A stretch of DNA of 13,678 nucleotides from positions 1-13,678 of the forward strand of contig QKGY01000030.1 of the NCBI GenBank assembly GCA_003250235.1. Reading direction: 5' to 3'. Shown in pieces: positions 1-6,417 of the stretch. The first letter of the stretch is position 1; every line of letters starts with the position of its first letter. The notes beneath the pieces were generated by a model, which saw only the letters and a program-made list of their open reading frames with translations, did no database searches and was not told the DNA's origin. A program made the position numbers and the translations under genes. This stretch comes from Desulfuromonadaceae bacterium. GTDB taxonomy: Bacteria > Desulfobacterota > Desulfuromonadia > Desulfuromonadales > SZUA-540.

Positions 1-1
1 C

Positions 2-874
2 CTCGGCTTTGCCGCTGCAGGGTTCGCTAGCGCAGGCGCCGCAGAAACGTTCGCCCTGTACCGGCGCTGGCTGGACAGTGGCCGGGCGGCCGGCATGGCC
101 TATCTGCAGCGCCATGCCGGGCTCCGCGCCAACCCGGATCTGATCGCCCCGGGGACCCGGTCGGTGATCGTTGTCGCCGCCCGGTATCCCGTTAACACCG
201 CTGCGGCAGAAGGCGTTTCTTCCTACGCCCGGGGGCGCGATTATCACACTGTGGTCCGAAAAAAGCTCAAAAAACTGGTCGCTTTTCTTCAGCAACAGCA
301 AGCCATTCAAAGTGCCCGCATTTGCGTCGATTCGGCACCCGTCCTCGAAAGGGAATGGGCCCTTAGGGCCGGGGTCGGCTGGCGTGGCAGGCAGGGACAG
401 ATCATTAATCCGGCGTTCGGAAGCTGCTTCGTGATCGGTGAAGTCCTTGTCGATGTGCCTCTGGCCCCATCGACACGCCAAGAGAACCGCTGCGGCACCT
501 GTAGCCGGTGCGTAGAGGCCTGCCCGACGGGCGCCATCAATGGCGAAGGGCTGGTTGACGCTCGCAAATGCCGCTCATACCTGACGATCGAACACCCGGG
601 GGATATTGCCCCAGAGGATTCGCCTCTGCTCGGGCAGGCTCTTTTCGGCTGCGACCTCTGTACATCGGTTTGTCCCTGGAACCGCTTCGGAGATAATTGG
701 GTTCTGCCGGAATTCCAGGGACAAAACGACTTGAGACCTGAAGACTTTCTGGCTCTATCGGAAGAGGATTTTCAGCAAAGATTCCAAGGGACCTCTCTAT
801 ACCGGACGGGTCTTTTACGGCTGCAGCGAAACGCCCGCATCGCTCTGAAAAACAGTGTACAGCCGGCGGATTGA
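2..874 (+). CDS. queG: Epoxyqueuosine reductase QueG (5'-truncated by window edge)
   Basis: QueG reduces epoxyqueuosine to queuosine at the wobble position of tRNAs with GUN anticodons, using cobalamin and two [4Fe-4S] clusters in the cytoplasm. The frame is open from base 2, and 290 residues are visible; by comparison with the E. coli enzyme only about 20 N-terminal residues are missing. The ATG at 95 is internal, because the upstream codons already read as QueG (LGF..AGFA..). Visible marks are the VDSAPVLER segment (nt ~326-352) carrying the catalytic Asp, a ferredoxin-like CGTCSRCVEACPTGAI cluster motif (nt ~491-538), and the second cluster CDLCTSVCPWNRF (nt ~650-688) with an isolated upstream Cys in ARKCRSYLTIE. 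The protein ends soon after the RNARIALKN segment, so it is the short form without the longer C-terminal extension of E. coli QueG. Its stop lies one base from the stop of the convergent kinase gene. Family assignment is firm. Confidence 0.95.
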   Translation, partial: LGFAAAGFASAGAAETFALYRRWLDSGRAAGMAYLQRHAGLRANPDLIAPGTRSVIVVAARYPVNTAAAEGVSSYARGRDYHTVVRKKLKKLVAFLQQQQAIQSARICVDSAPVLEREWALRAGVGWRGRQGQIINPAFGSCFVIGEVLVDVPLAPSTRQENRCGTCSRCVEACPTGAINGEGLVDARKCRSYLTIEHPGDIAPEDSPLLGQALFGCDLCTSVCPWNRFGDNWVLPEFQGQNDLRPEDFLALSEEDFQQRFQGTSLYRTGLLRLQRNARIALKNSVQPAD

Positions 875-875
875 T

Positions 876-2387
876 TCACCCCCCGCCCTCCTCGCCGGGC
901 AAGGTGAAAAACACCGTGGTCCCTTTCTCCAGTTCGCTTTCCACCCAGATCCGGCCGCCATGGGCCTCGACAATCTGCTTTACGATATTCATTCCCAGCC
1001 CGAGACCCGGCGTGGCCGAATTTTTGGCATCGACGCGATAAAATTTTTCAAACACCTTGGAAACCTGCTCGGGGGTCATCCCGATCCCCTCATCGCTTAT
1101 GGCAAAAAGGCAGTCCTGCTCCTGTCTCTGCCGGCGAATATCAATCCGGCTCCCCTCTTTTGAATACTTGACGGCATTACTGATCAGATTTTCAAAAACA
1201 CGTTCAATTTTTTCCTTGTCGATGGCAAGGGCGTGTCCGAGATTTACGGAAGAATAGGCAATCCGATGGCCGGGAGATATCTGCTTGTAAAGAGAAATGA
1301 CTTTGTCGATAACGGTATCAATGGAGTACGGTTCCTTTTGCAGGCAGATCTCATGCTTCGATTCGACGCGGCTTAGGTCAAGCAGATCATCCACCGTTTT
1401 CTTGAGCGCCAGGGCCCGCTCACTGATGACCTGAAGGAACTCCCGCCGTTGCGACTCGTCAAAGGGATCGGGGCTCAACAGAATTTCGGCAAATCCGAGG
1501 ATCGAAGTAATTGGCGTTCGCAACTCATGCGAAGCCACCGCAATGAATTCGGTTTTAGCCCGGCTGAGGCGCATCAGTTCCTCCTCAATGCCCAGCCTCT
1601 TACGGATCTCCTCGTGCAGCCGGCTGTTGACCTCCCGAAGGTCGGCTGTCCGCTGTGAAACCATTTCCTCAAGATGTTCCTGGTGCAGCTCGAGCTCGGA
1701 CTGAGCCAGCTTGCGCTGTTCATTTTCCTTCAGAAGTTCCGCATGGGCTTTGTCGATCCGCGCATGCGCCTCTTTGAGCACCGTGACCAGATCGGCATTG
1801 ACCAGCTTCAGCGAAAAAGCCTCCTGCACCGCCAGGCGGTTCTTTCTTGCCGCAAAGGCCATCAGGGCCCAGAACAGACAGAGGACAAACCCCATTAACC
1901 GATGGGTTTCATCGGTTTCCAGAAAAAAACGGACAATCAGGGGAACGAGTGCCGGAAAAGAGAAGGCCAGAAAGGCCCAGGGAATAACGGAGAGGACACC
2001 GGCGGACCCTGCGACCATTCCACCGCACAGAAACGCCAGAAACACCTCGTGCACCGGAGAGTGCGCCGGATAGAGGAGAAGGTCGGCGGCACCCCAGACA
2101 CACCCGATGGCAAAGAGACCGACCAGGAAAATTCGTCCCCACCAATGGGCATTCCCCGTAGATCCCCCGTTGCGACGAAACAGCCCGATGAGAGATCCCC
2201 GGAGCACGGAAACAAAGAGCAGACCCCCATACCAGATCAGCAGCGCCCGGTGTTCCGCATGATCGTAAAGAATCAGCACGAGCAGGATACCATTGATCAC
2301 AGAGGCCGCGATCCCCGCCGGTGCCAGGTTGTAAAGCCTGGACACCTGGTCTGAAAATACCCGGCCATTTGTCACCGCAGGTGGCAA
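876..2387 (-). CDS. Membrane-bound sensor histidine kinase (orphan)
   Basis: An inner-membrane HisKA/HATPase sensor kinase of about 503 residues. The N-terminal ~185 residues hold roughly six hydrophobic helices of a MASE-like membrane sensor that I cannot name. A coiled coil follows (~190-275), then HisKA with phosphoacceptor His in ASHELRTP (His287) and HATPase_c with N box ENLISNAVKYS, G1 DEGIGM, F box FEKFYRVD and G2 GLGLGM. All catalytic boxes look intact, so it should be active. Start choice: the open frame extends to a TTG at 2405 with no Shine-Dalgarno, whereas the TTG at 2387 has GGAGGAG immediately upstream, so 2387 is preferred; the in-frame GTG at 2375 is too far from that site. 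No response regulator is adjacent, so the partner must be elsewhere. The gene is separated from the upstream GGDEF/EAL gene by a terminator and so needs its own promoter in ~2388-2501, where I see no convincing one. The ligand is unknown. Confidence 0.9.
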   Translation of the reverse strand: MPPAVTNGRVFSDQVSRLYNLAPAGIAASVINGILLVLILYDHAEHRALLIWYGGLLFVSVLRGSLIGLFRRNGGSTGNAHWWGRIFLVGLFAIGCVWGAADLLLYPAHSPVHEVFLAFLCGGMVAGSAGVLSVIPWAFLAFSFPALVPLIVRFFLETDETHRLMGFVLCLFWALMAFAARKNRLAVQEAFSLKLVNADLVTVLKEAHARIDKAHAELLKENEQRKLAQSELELHQEHLEEMVSQRTADLREVNSRLHEEIRKRLGIEEELMRLSRAKTEFIAVASHELRTPITSILGFAEILLSPDPFDESQRREFLQVISERALALKKTVDDLLDLSRVESKHEICLQKEPYSIDTVIDKVISLYKQISPGHRIAYSSVNLGHALAIDKEKIERVFENLISNAVKYSKEGSRIDIRRQRQEQDCLFAISDEGIGMTPEQVSKVFEKFYRVDAKNSATPGLGLGMNIVKQIVEAHGGRIWVESELEKGTTVFFTLPGEEGGG

Positions 2388-2390
2388 GGT

Positions 2391-2397
2391 CTCCTCC
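2391..2397 (-). promoter_or_regulatory. Ribosome binding site deciding a TTG start
   Basis: GGAGGAG on the - strand, with GGAGG five bases before the TTG at 2387. It favours this start over the TTG at 2405, which has no purine-rich leader. Inferred from spacing only. Confidence 0.5.
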
Positions 2398-2501
2398 GCT
2401 TCCAAGGCATTCTAAATTGCCATAAATCCCTTCTAATTCAGTTGTTTTCTGCTTTTACTTTATCTCTTTCATCCGCTTTCGCAACCTTGTCCCCACCCCC
2501 C

Positions 2502-2525
2502 AAAAACAAAAGGCCCTCTCGGGCC
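2502..2525 (-). terminator. Rho-independent terminator after the SBP-GGDEF-EAL gene
   Basis: Read on the - strand, this is a five-pair all-GC stem GGCCC/GGGCC closed by a GAGA (GNRA) loop and followed by TTTTGTTTTT. It lies about 37 bases past the stop codon at 2562 and ends that transcript before the kinase gene. Confidence 0.75.
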
Positions 2526-2561
2526 CTGGTTTCTTTTCTCCTGGAATGAATCGATAGTCGG

Positions 2562-5543
2562 CTACAGGTGCGGTTCGATGTCCTGCGGGGGCACCGGTCG
2601 GCTGAAAAGATATCCCTGGCCATTTTCGCAGCCATTTTCCCTCAAGAAAGCCAGTTGCTCTTCGGTTTCGATCCCTTCGGCCACAACGCTTAGCTTCATA
2701 CTCCTGGCCAAAGCAATGATGGAGATGGCGATCGAGGCATCGTTGGTATCCGAGGTGACATCACGAACAAAGGACTTGTCGATTTTCAAAGCCGAGATGG
2801 GGAATTTTTTCAGATAGCTCAGGGAGGAATACCCTGTTCCGAAATCGTCGATAGCGCAGAGGATTCCCATGCGATCGAGTTCCTGGAGGATCGCTATCGA
2901 GGCATTGACATCCCCCATGATCATGCTTTCGGTGATTTCGAGACGCAAAAACCGCGCATCCAGGCCGGTCTCGCGAAGCACCCGTGAAACCAGCTCCACC
3001 AGATCCCGCTGTCTGAACTGAAGGGCGGAGATATTCACCGAAACCGGCACGGCAGTCAGTCCTTTCTGCTGCCAGGCCTTGTTCTGCCGACAAGCCTCCC
3101 GCAACACCCATTCTCCCAGAGGTACGATCATGCCGGTTTCCTCGGCAAGAGGGATAAAGTCGCCGGGTGAGACCATCTGCCCCTGCGGCCTTTGCCAGCG
3201 CACCAGCGCTTCCGTTCCGACCAGCGCTCCGGTCGACAGCTCGATCTGGGGTTGATAATGCAGAATCAGTTCGTTCTGCTCCAGGGCAGCACGAAGGTCG
3301 GCTTCAAGGACGAGTTTCTCACGGGCATGGGTATCCATATCCTGCGTGTAGAACTGATAGTGGTTGCTGCCGAGTTCTTTGGCCCGATACATGGCAATCT
3401 CGGCCGCCTTGAGAAGGCTTCCGCCATCCTCGCCATTCCCCGGATAATGACTGATACCGATACTGGCGGTGGGATAAACATTCAAGTCTTCGATCTGTAG
3501 GTTCTGGGCCAAACTGAACTGTATTTTCTGCACAATGGCCGAAATGTCATGCAGGTCGTTGATCTCCTCGAGGAGGATGACAAATTCATCGCCTCCGAAA
3601 CGCGACAAGGTGTCCGAATGGCGTACGTGTTCAGCCAGTCGGATCGCAACCTCGCACAACACCCGGTCCCCCAGGGCATGCCCCATGGAATCGTTGACGG
3701 TCTTGAAACGATCAATATCGAGGAAGAGCAAAACGACTTGCTTGCCGGAACGACGGGATTTTTCCATCGCGTGTTGAAGCCGATCATGGAGCAGCAGGCG
3801 GTTAGGCAGCTGTGTCAGGGGATCATAATAGGAGAGATAGTTCAGGCGTTCCTGATTTTCGCGCAACCGCTTTTCGGCCAGATGGCGTTCCGTGATATCC
3901 GTCGAAACGCCGATGATGCCAACGATTTCGCCGCCATTATCCCTCTTCGGGCTCCAGAGAATCTCATACGCCCTTCCCTGGATCTCATTTTTGGAGGAAA
4001 ACGCCTCCCCGGACAGCGCCTTTTCCAGATAGGTCTCCAAAGGGTGAACATCGGCAAAAATATCCTGAACGGTTTTACCGACGACCTGTTCGGGCTTCAT
4101 CCCGAGAGAAGCCAGCCCCTTTCCTTCCGCCAGGGTAAACTGTCCATTACGATCGACGGCCCACAGGATAATGGGGGCATTGCTTACCGCCGTTCGGAAA
4201 CGTTCCTCACTCTGACGCAGAAGCTCCTCGGCAAGCTTGCGGTCGGTGATGTCCTGTACCATGGCTACGGCAGTGGCGGGTTTGCCCTCGGCATCGAAGG
4301 TCCAGGCAACGGTGACATGGGCCCACACAACCTCCCCGGTTTTGCGCAAAAAGCGCTTTTCGTAGTCAAAAGATTTCAGGTCCCCGGCAAAAACCTCCCT
4401 ATAAAATGACCGGGTGAGTTCCAGGTCTTCGGGAGCGGTAATCTCCTCCACGGTTTTCTGCAGCAGCTCTTGTTCCGAATAGCCGAGCATGCTGCACAGG
4501 CGAGGATTCACCTGGATAAACCTTCCATGAACATTGAAGGTATTCATACCCGCCCCCGTGGTGTCAAAGATCAGCCGGAAGCGCTCCTCGCTTTCCCGTA
4601 ACGCCCGCTCGGTGCTTTGATGCTCGGCGATCTCCTGCCGAAGCTCCGAGGTTCGCATGCGGACCTGCTTGCGCAGGGTCCAGAACCACAAGGTGATCAG
4701 ACTGGCAATAATCACAGCCAGGGCGAGAAGTAAAATTCCGTAAAGAACCAGAGAGTCCACACTGATTTTACGGGGCTCGCTTCCGGACAACCATTTATCG
4801 TAAAGCACCCGGTAACGTCCGGAGGATTTCACGATCGCCAGACCTTCGCTGAAGCGCGAAAGTAACGCCTCGTTACCCTCCTTGACGGCAAAACAGAAGC
4901 GCTGCTCCCCGAAGGGCTCCGCCACCGTCGTTATATTGGACAAACCGAGCTTTTTCACCCAGTAGAGCCCGGAGAGCTGTGACGCCAAGGTGAAATCATA
5001 GCGTCCCCCCGAAACAAGACGCAGCGCCTCTACCTGGTTCTCCGCGGTATCCGGAGCAATGGCAATCCCCTTGTTCACCAGATAGTCATGACTGACATCC
5101 CCCTTGTTGACAATGATCCTTTTGCCGGAAAGGTCCTCCAGCGAGTGGATTGTCGGGGAGTCCTTGCGGGCGAAGACCGCATAATTGACAATCGTGTGAT
5201 GAGGGGAGAAATCGTAAAGAGCATCGCGCTCGGGGGTATAGGCCATCGCCTGGATAACGTCAACCTCACCGTCCAGAAGTTCCTGGCGGATATGGCTCCA
5301 GGGGCCAAGGTGGATCTCGATGGAAATGCCCGCGGCTTCAGCCACGGCTCGGGCCAGATCGACATGAAAACCCATGGGTTTTCCGCTGGTCGGATCAAGG
5401 TAGCTGTAAGGGGGAAAATTGGACGGGCCACCGACAATCACCGTACGCCCTTCGCCGGAATGGGGGCAGGCTTGGCTGCAAAACAGGAACAACAGCAGAA
5501 ATACACCTGTCAGCAAGCGGATGATGGAGTGACCCCTGAGCAT
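2562..5543 (-). CDS. Periplasmic-binding-domain, PAS-PAS-GGDEF-EAL c-di-GMP receptor
   Basis: A transmembrane receptor of 993 residues that should make and/or degrade c-di-GMP in response to a periplasmic ligand. Domains in order: signal peptide (~1-26); SBP_bac_3-type solute-binding domain (~33-253); one membrane helix (~262-290); coiled linker; PAS 1 (~317-436); PAS 2 (~444-556); GGDEF (~566-731); EAL (~760-990). The GGDEF is canonical, with GHxxGD guanine site, GGDEF at 650-654 and an RxxD inhibitory site (RHSD, 641-644) five residues before it. The EAL keeps TEALVRW, the Asn of SVNIS, LEITES, DDFGTGYSSL, LKID, AEGIET and QGYLFSRP, so both activities are plausible. The open frame runs to 5615, but AGAGG eight bases before the ATG at 5543, immediately ahead of a good signal sequence, fixes the start. 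It is divergent from hsp20 and has its own promoter and terminator. SBP_bac_3 domains commonly bind amino acids or other small polar solutes; the actual ligand is not readable here. Confidence 0.93.
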   Translation of the reverse strand: MLRGHSIIRLLTGVFLLLFLFCSQACPHSGEGRTVIVGGPSNFPPYSYLDPTSGKPMGFHVDLARAVAEAAGISIEIHLGPWSHIRQELLDGEVDVIQAMAYTPERDALYDFSPHHTIVNYAVFARKDSPTIHSLEDLSGKRIIVNKGDVSHDYLVNKGIAIAPDTAENQVEALRLVSGGRYDFTLASQLSGLYWVKKLGLSNITTVAEPFGEQRFCFAVKEGNEALLSRFSEGLAIVKSSGRYRVLYDKWLSGSEPRKISVDSLVLYGILLLALAVIIASLITLWFWTLRKQVRMRTSELRQEIAEHQSTERALRESEERFRLIFDTTGAGMNTFNVHGRFIQVNPRLCSMLGYSEQELLQKTVEEITAPEDLELTRSFYREVFAGDLKSFDYEKRFLRKTGEVVWAHVTVAWTFDAEGKPATAVAMVQDITDRKLAEELLRQSEERFRTAVSNAPIILWAVDRNGQFTLAEGKGLASLGMKPEQVVGKTVQDIFADVHPLETYLEKALSGEAFSSKNEIQGRAYEILWSPKRDNGGEIVGIIGVSTDITERHLAEKRLRENQERLNYLSYYDPLTQLPNRLLLHDRLQHAMEKSRRSGKQVVLLFLDIDRFKTVNDSMGHALGDRVLCEVAIRLAEHVRHSDTLSRFGGDEFVILLEEINDLHDISAIVQKIQFSLAQNLQIEDLNVYPTASIGISHYPGNGEDGGSLLKAAEIAMYRAKELGSNHYQFYTQDMDTHAREKLVLEADLRAALEQNELILHYQPQIELSTGALVGTEALVRWQRPQGQMVSPGDFIPLAEETGMIVPLGEWVLREACRQNKAWQQKGLTAVPVSVNISALQFRQRDLVELVSRVLRETGLDARFLRLEITESMIMGDVNASIAILQELDRMGILCAIDDFGTGYSSLSYLKKFPISALKIDKSFVRDVTSDTNDASIAISIIALARSMKLSVVAEGIETEEQLAFLRENGCENGQGYLFSRPVPPQDIEPHL

Positions 5544-5551
5544 GTAAAAAA

Positions 5552-5556
5552 CCTCT
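5552..5556 (-). promoter_or_regulatory. Ribosome binding site deciding the ATG at 5543
   Basis: AGAGG on the - strand, eight bases before the ATG at 5543. That ATG directly precedes a hydrophobic signal peptide, so the upstream in-frame ATGs (5615, 5606) are judged too early. Confidence 0.6.
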
Positions 5557-5623
5557 GTTATCCCAGACGGAGTCCAACCACAGGCATTGCCCGCTTCGAC
5601 TCGCATACTGCGCAAATTTGTAA

Positions 5624-5652
5624 ATAATAGACGCAGACAGGGAAACCGCCAA
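5624..5652 (-). promoter_or_regulatory. Sigma70-like promoter of the SBP-GGDEF-EAL gene
   Basis: On the - strand, TTGGCG (5652-5647) and TATTAT (5629-5624) are separated by exactly 17 bases: four and five matches to the consensus hexamers. A start near 5617 would give a leader of about 74 bases. A palindrome overlaps the -35 box. Confidence 0.55.
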
Positions 5653-5666
5653 TAGGCTATTGTCTG
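5634..5666. repeat. Nested inverted repeats over the -35 region
   Basis: The inner palindrome is CAATAG-G-CTATTG (5650-5662), a perfect 6+6 with a one-base centre. It is preceded by CAGACA (5634-5639), whose reverse complement TGTCTG lies at 5661-5666. The inner palindrome covers part of the -35 box of the leftward promoter and so is a candidate operator. No regulator family is recognised from the sequence. Confidence 0.4.
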
Positions 5667-5741
5667 AATTTCAAAATCTATTTCAGATTATCCCCCCTGC
5701 ACAGTCCGTCAACCGTGTCTTGGATTAAAATTCTTCGCTGT

Positions 5742-5769
5742 TTGACATCTCGATCCGACGACATAGAAT
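5742..5769 (+). promoter_or_regulatory. Sigma70-like promoter of hsp20
   Basis: A perfect -35 TTGACA (5742-5747), a 16-base spacer and a -10 TAGAAT (5764-5769). The predicted start is near 5776, giving a ~55-base leader. I see neither a sigma32-type -10 (CCCCAT) nor a CIRCE element (TTAGCACTC-N9-GAGTGCTAA), so control by HrcA or sigma32 is not evident. Confidence 0.65.
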
Positions 5770-5774
5770 TGTGA

Positions 5775-5803
5775 ACAAAAGCTAATCCCGGCCACGCTTT
5801 TGT
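5775..5803 (+). promoter_or_regulatory. Perfect 8-bp hairpin at the 5' end of the hsp20 leader
   Basis: ACAAAAGC (5775-5782) is the exact reverse complement of GCTTTTGT (5796-5803), with a 13-base loop. It begins almost exactly at the predicted transcription start. It does not include the Shine-Dalgarno site at 5820-5824, so it is not a simple thermosensor that masks it. A role as an mRNA-stabilising 5' stem-loop or a repressor site at +1 is possible. Confidence 0.45.
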
Positions 5804-5830
5804 AACAACCCGTTTCTGTGGAGGAAAATT

Positions 5831-6352
5831 ATGGCCAAGAAAGAGTCCAAAGAACTTTCTCCTTCCGAATCCCGAAAATCCCTGATCCCCTTCGATGACA
5901 TGGAGCGCTGGTTCGAGGATTTCTTCCGGCGTCCTTTTGACATGGACCACTGGTTCGAAGATGCGTTCCGCCGCCCCTTTTTTCCGCCGGCATGGCGATC
6001 TCGCTTGCGCAGTGAACTGGCGGACGTCACGCCGACGGTCGATATTTTCGAGGATGGCGCCAACGTCATCGTCAAGGCGGAAATTCCCGGTATCGACAAG
6101 GAACACCTCGACATCAGCCTGACGGAAGAGGCGATCACGATTTCCGGGGAGAAAAAATCCGAAGAAAAAGTGGATAAAAAAGACTTCTATCGCCTGGAGC
6201 GTCGCAGCGGCTCCTTCTCACGGACTCTGCGGCTACCGGCCGAAGTTCAAACCGACAAGGCCAAGGCCTCTTTCAAGAACGGCGTCCTGGAAGTAATCTT
6301 GCCGAAAACCGATCAGGCCAAAGAAAAGGTCAAAAAGATCAAAGTGGAGTGA
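5831..6352 (+). CDS. Hsp20/alpha-crystallin small heat-shock protein
   Basis: An ATP-independent holdase of 173 residues that keeps unfolding proteins soluble in the cytoplasm. The alpha-crystallin domain spans ~66-160 (PTVDIFEDGANVIVKAEIPG ... FKNGVLEVILPK), including the A-x-x-x-n-G-v-L signature, and the C-terminus carries the I-x-V oligomerisation motif (I170, V172). The ATG is preceded by GGAGG (5820-5824) with six-base spacing. The N-terminal arm is odd: residues 23-36 (DMERWFEDFFRRPF) and 37-50 (DMDHWFEDAFRRPF) are a tandem repeat with 11 of 14 identical positions. The gene is monocistronic, with its own promoter, and faces a convergent GGDEF/EAL gene across a terminator hairpin. The family is certain; a paralogue name such as ibpA or hspA cannot be chosen. 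Confidence 0.95.
   Translation: MAKKESKELSPSESRKSLIPFDDMERWFEDFFRRPFDMDHWFEDAFRRPFFPPAWRSRLRSELADVTPTVDIFEDGANVIVKAEIPGIDKEHLDISLTEEAITISGEKKSEEKVDKKDFYRLERRSGSFSRTLRLPAEVQTDKAKASFKNGVLEVILPKTDQAKEKVKKIKVE
5897..5980 (+). repeat. 42-bp tandem repeat in the hsp20 N-terminal arm
   Basis: Two adjacent 42-bp units (5897-5938 and 5939-5980) encode 14-residue copies sharing 11 residues: D M x x W F E D x F R R P F. The codons have partly diverged, so the duplication is not recent. Each unit is aromatic and amphipathic, the kind of segment that binds substrate in small heat-shock proteins. Confidence 0.8.
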
Positions 6353-6359
6353 TCCTATC

Positions 6360-6389
6360 AAAAAAAGAGCCCCGGCACTGCCGGGGCTC
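6360..6389 (-). terminator. Rho-independent terminator between hsp20 and the PAS-GAF-GGDEF-EAL gene
   Basis: A ten-pair perfect stem GAGCCCCGGC/GCCGGGGCTC (6367-6376, 6380-6389) with a three-base loop. On the - strand it is followed by seven T, so it is a good terminator for the gene ending at 6418. On the + strand there is no T run after it, so it would end hsp20 transcription only weakly. Confidence 0.85.
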
Positions 6390-6417
6390 CCGTGTAAAGC
6401 GGTATGGATCGGATTTC

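Noticed and set aside
3549..4409. 286-codon open frame on the + strand opposite the SBP-GGDEF-EAL gene
   Set aside because: It is antisense to GGDEF and PAS coding with intact motifs on the other strand; no recognisable domain or ribosome site.
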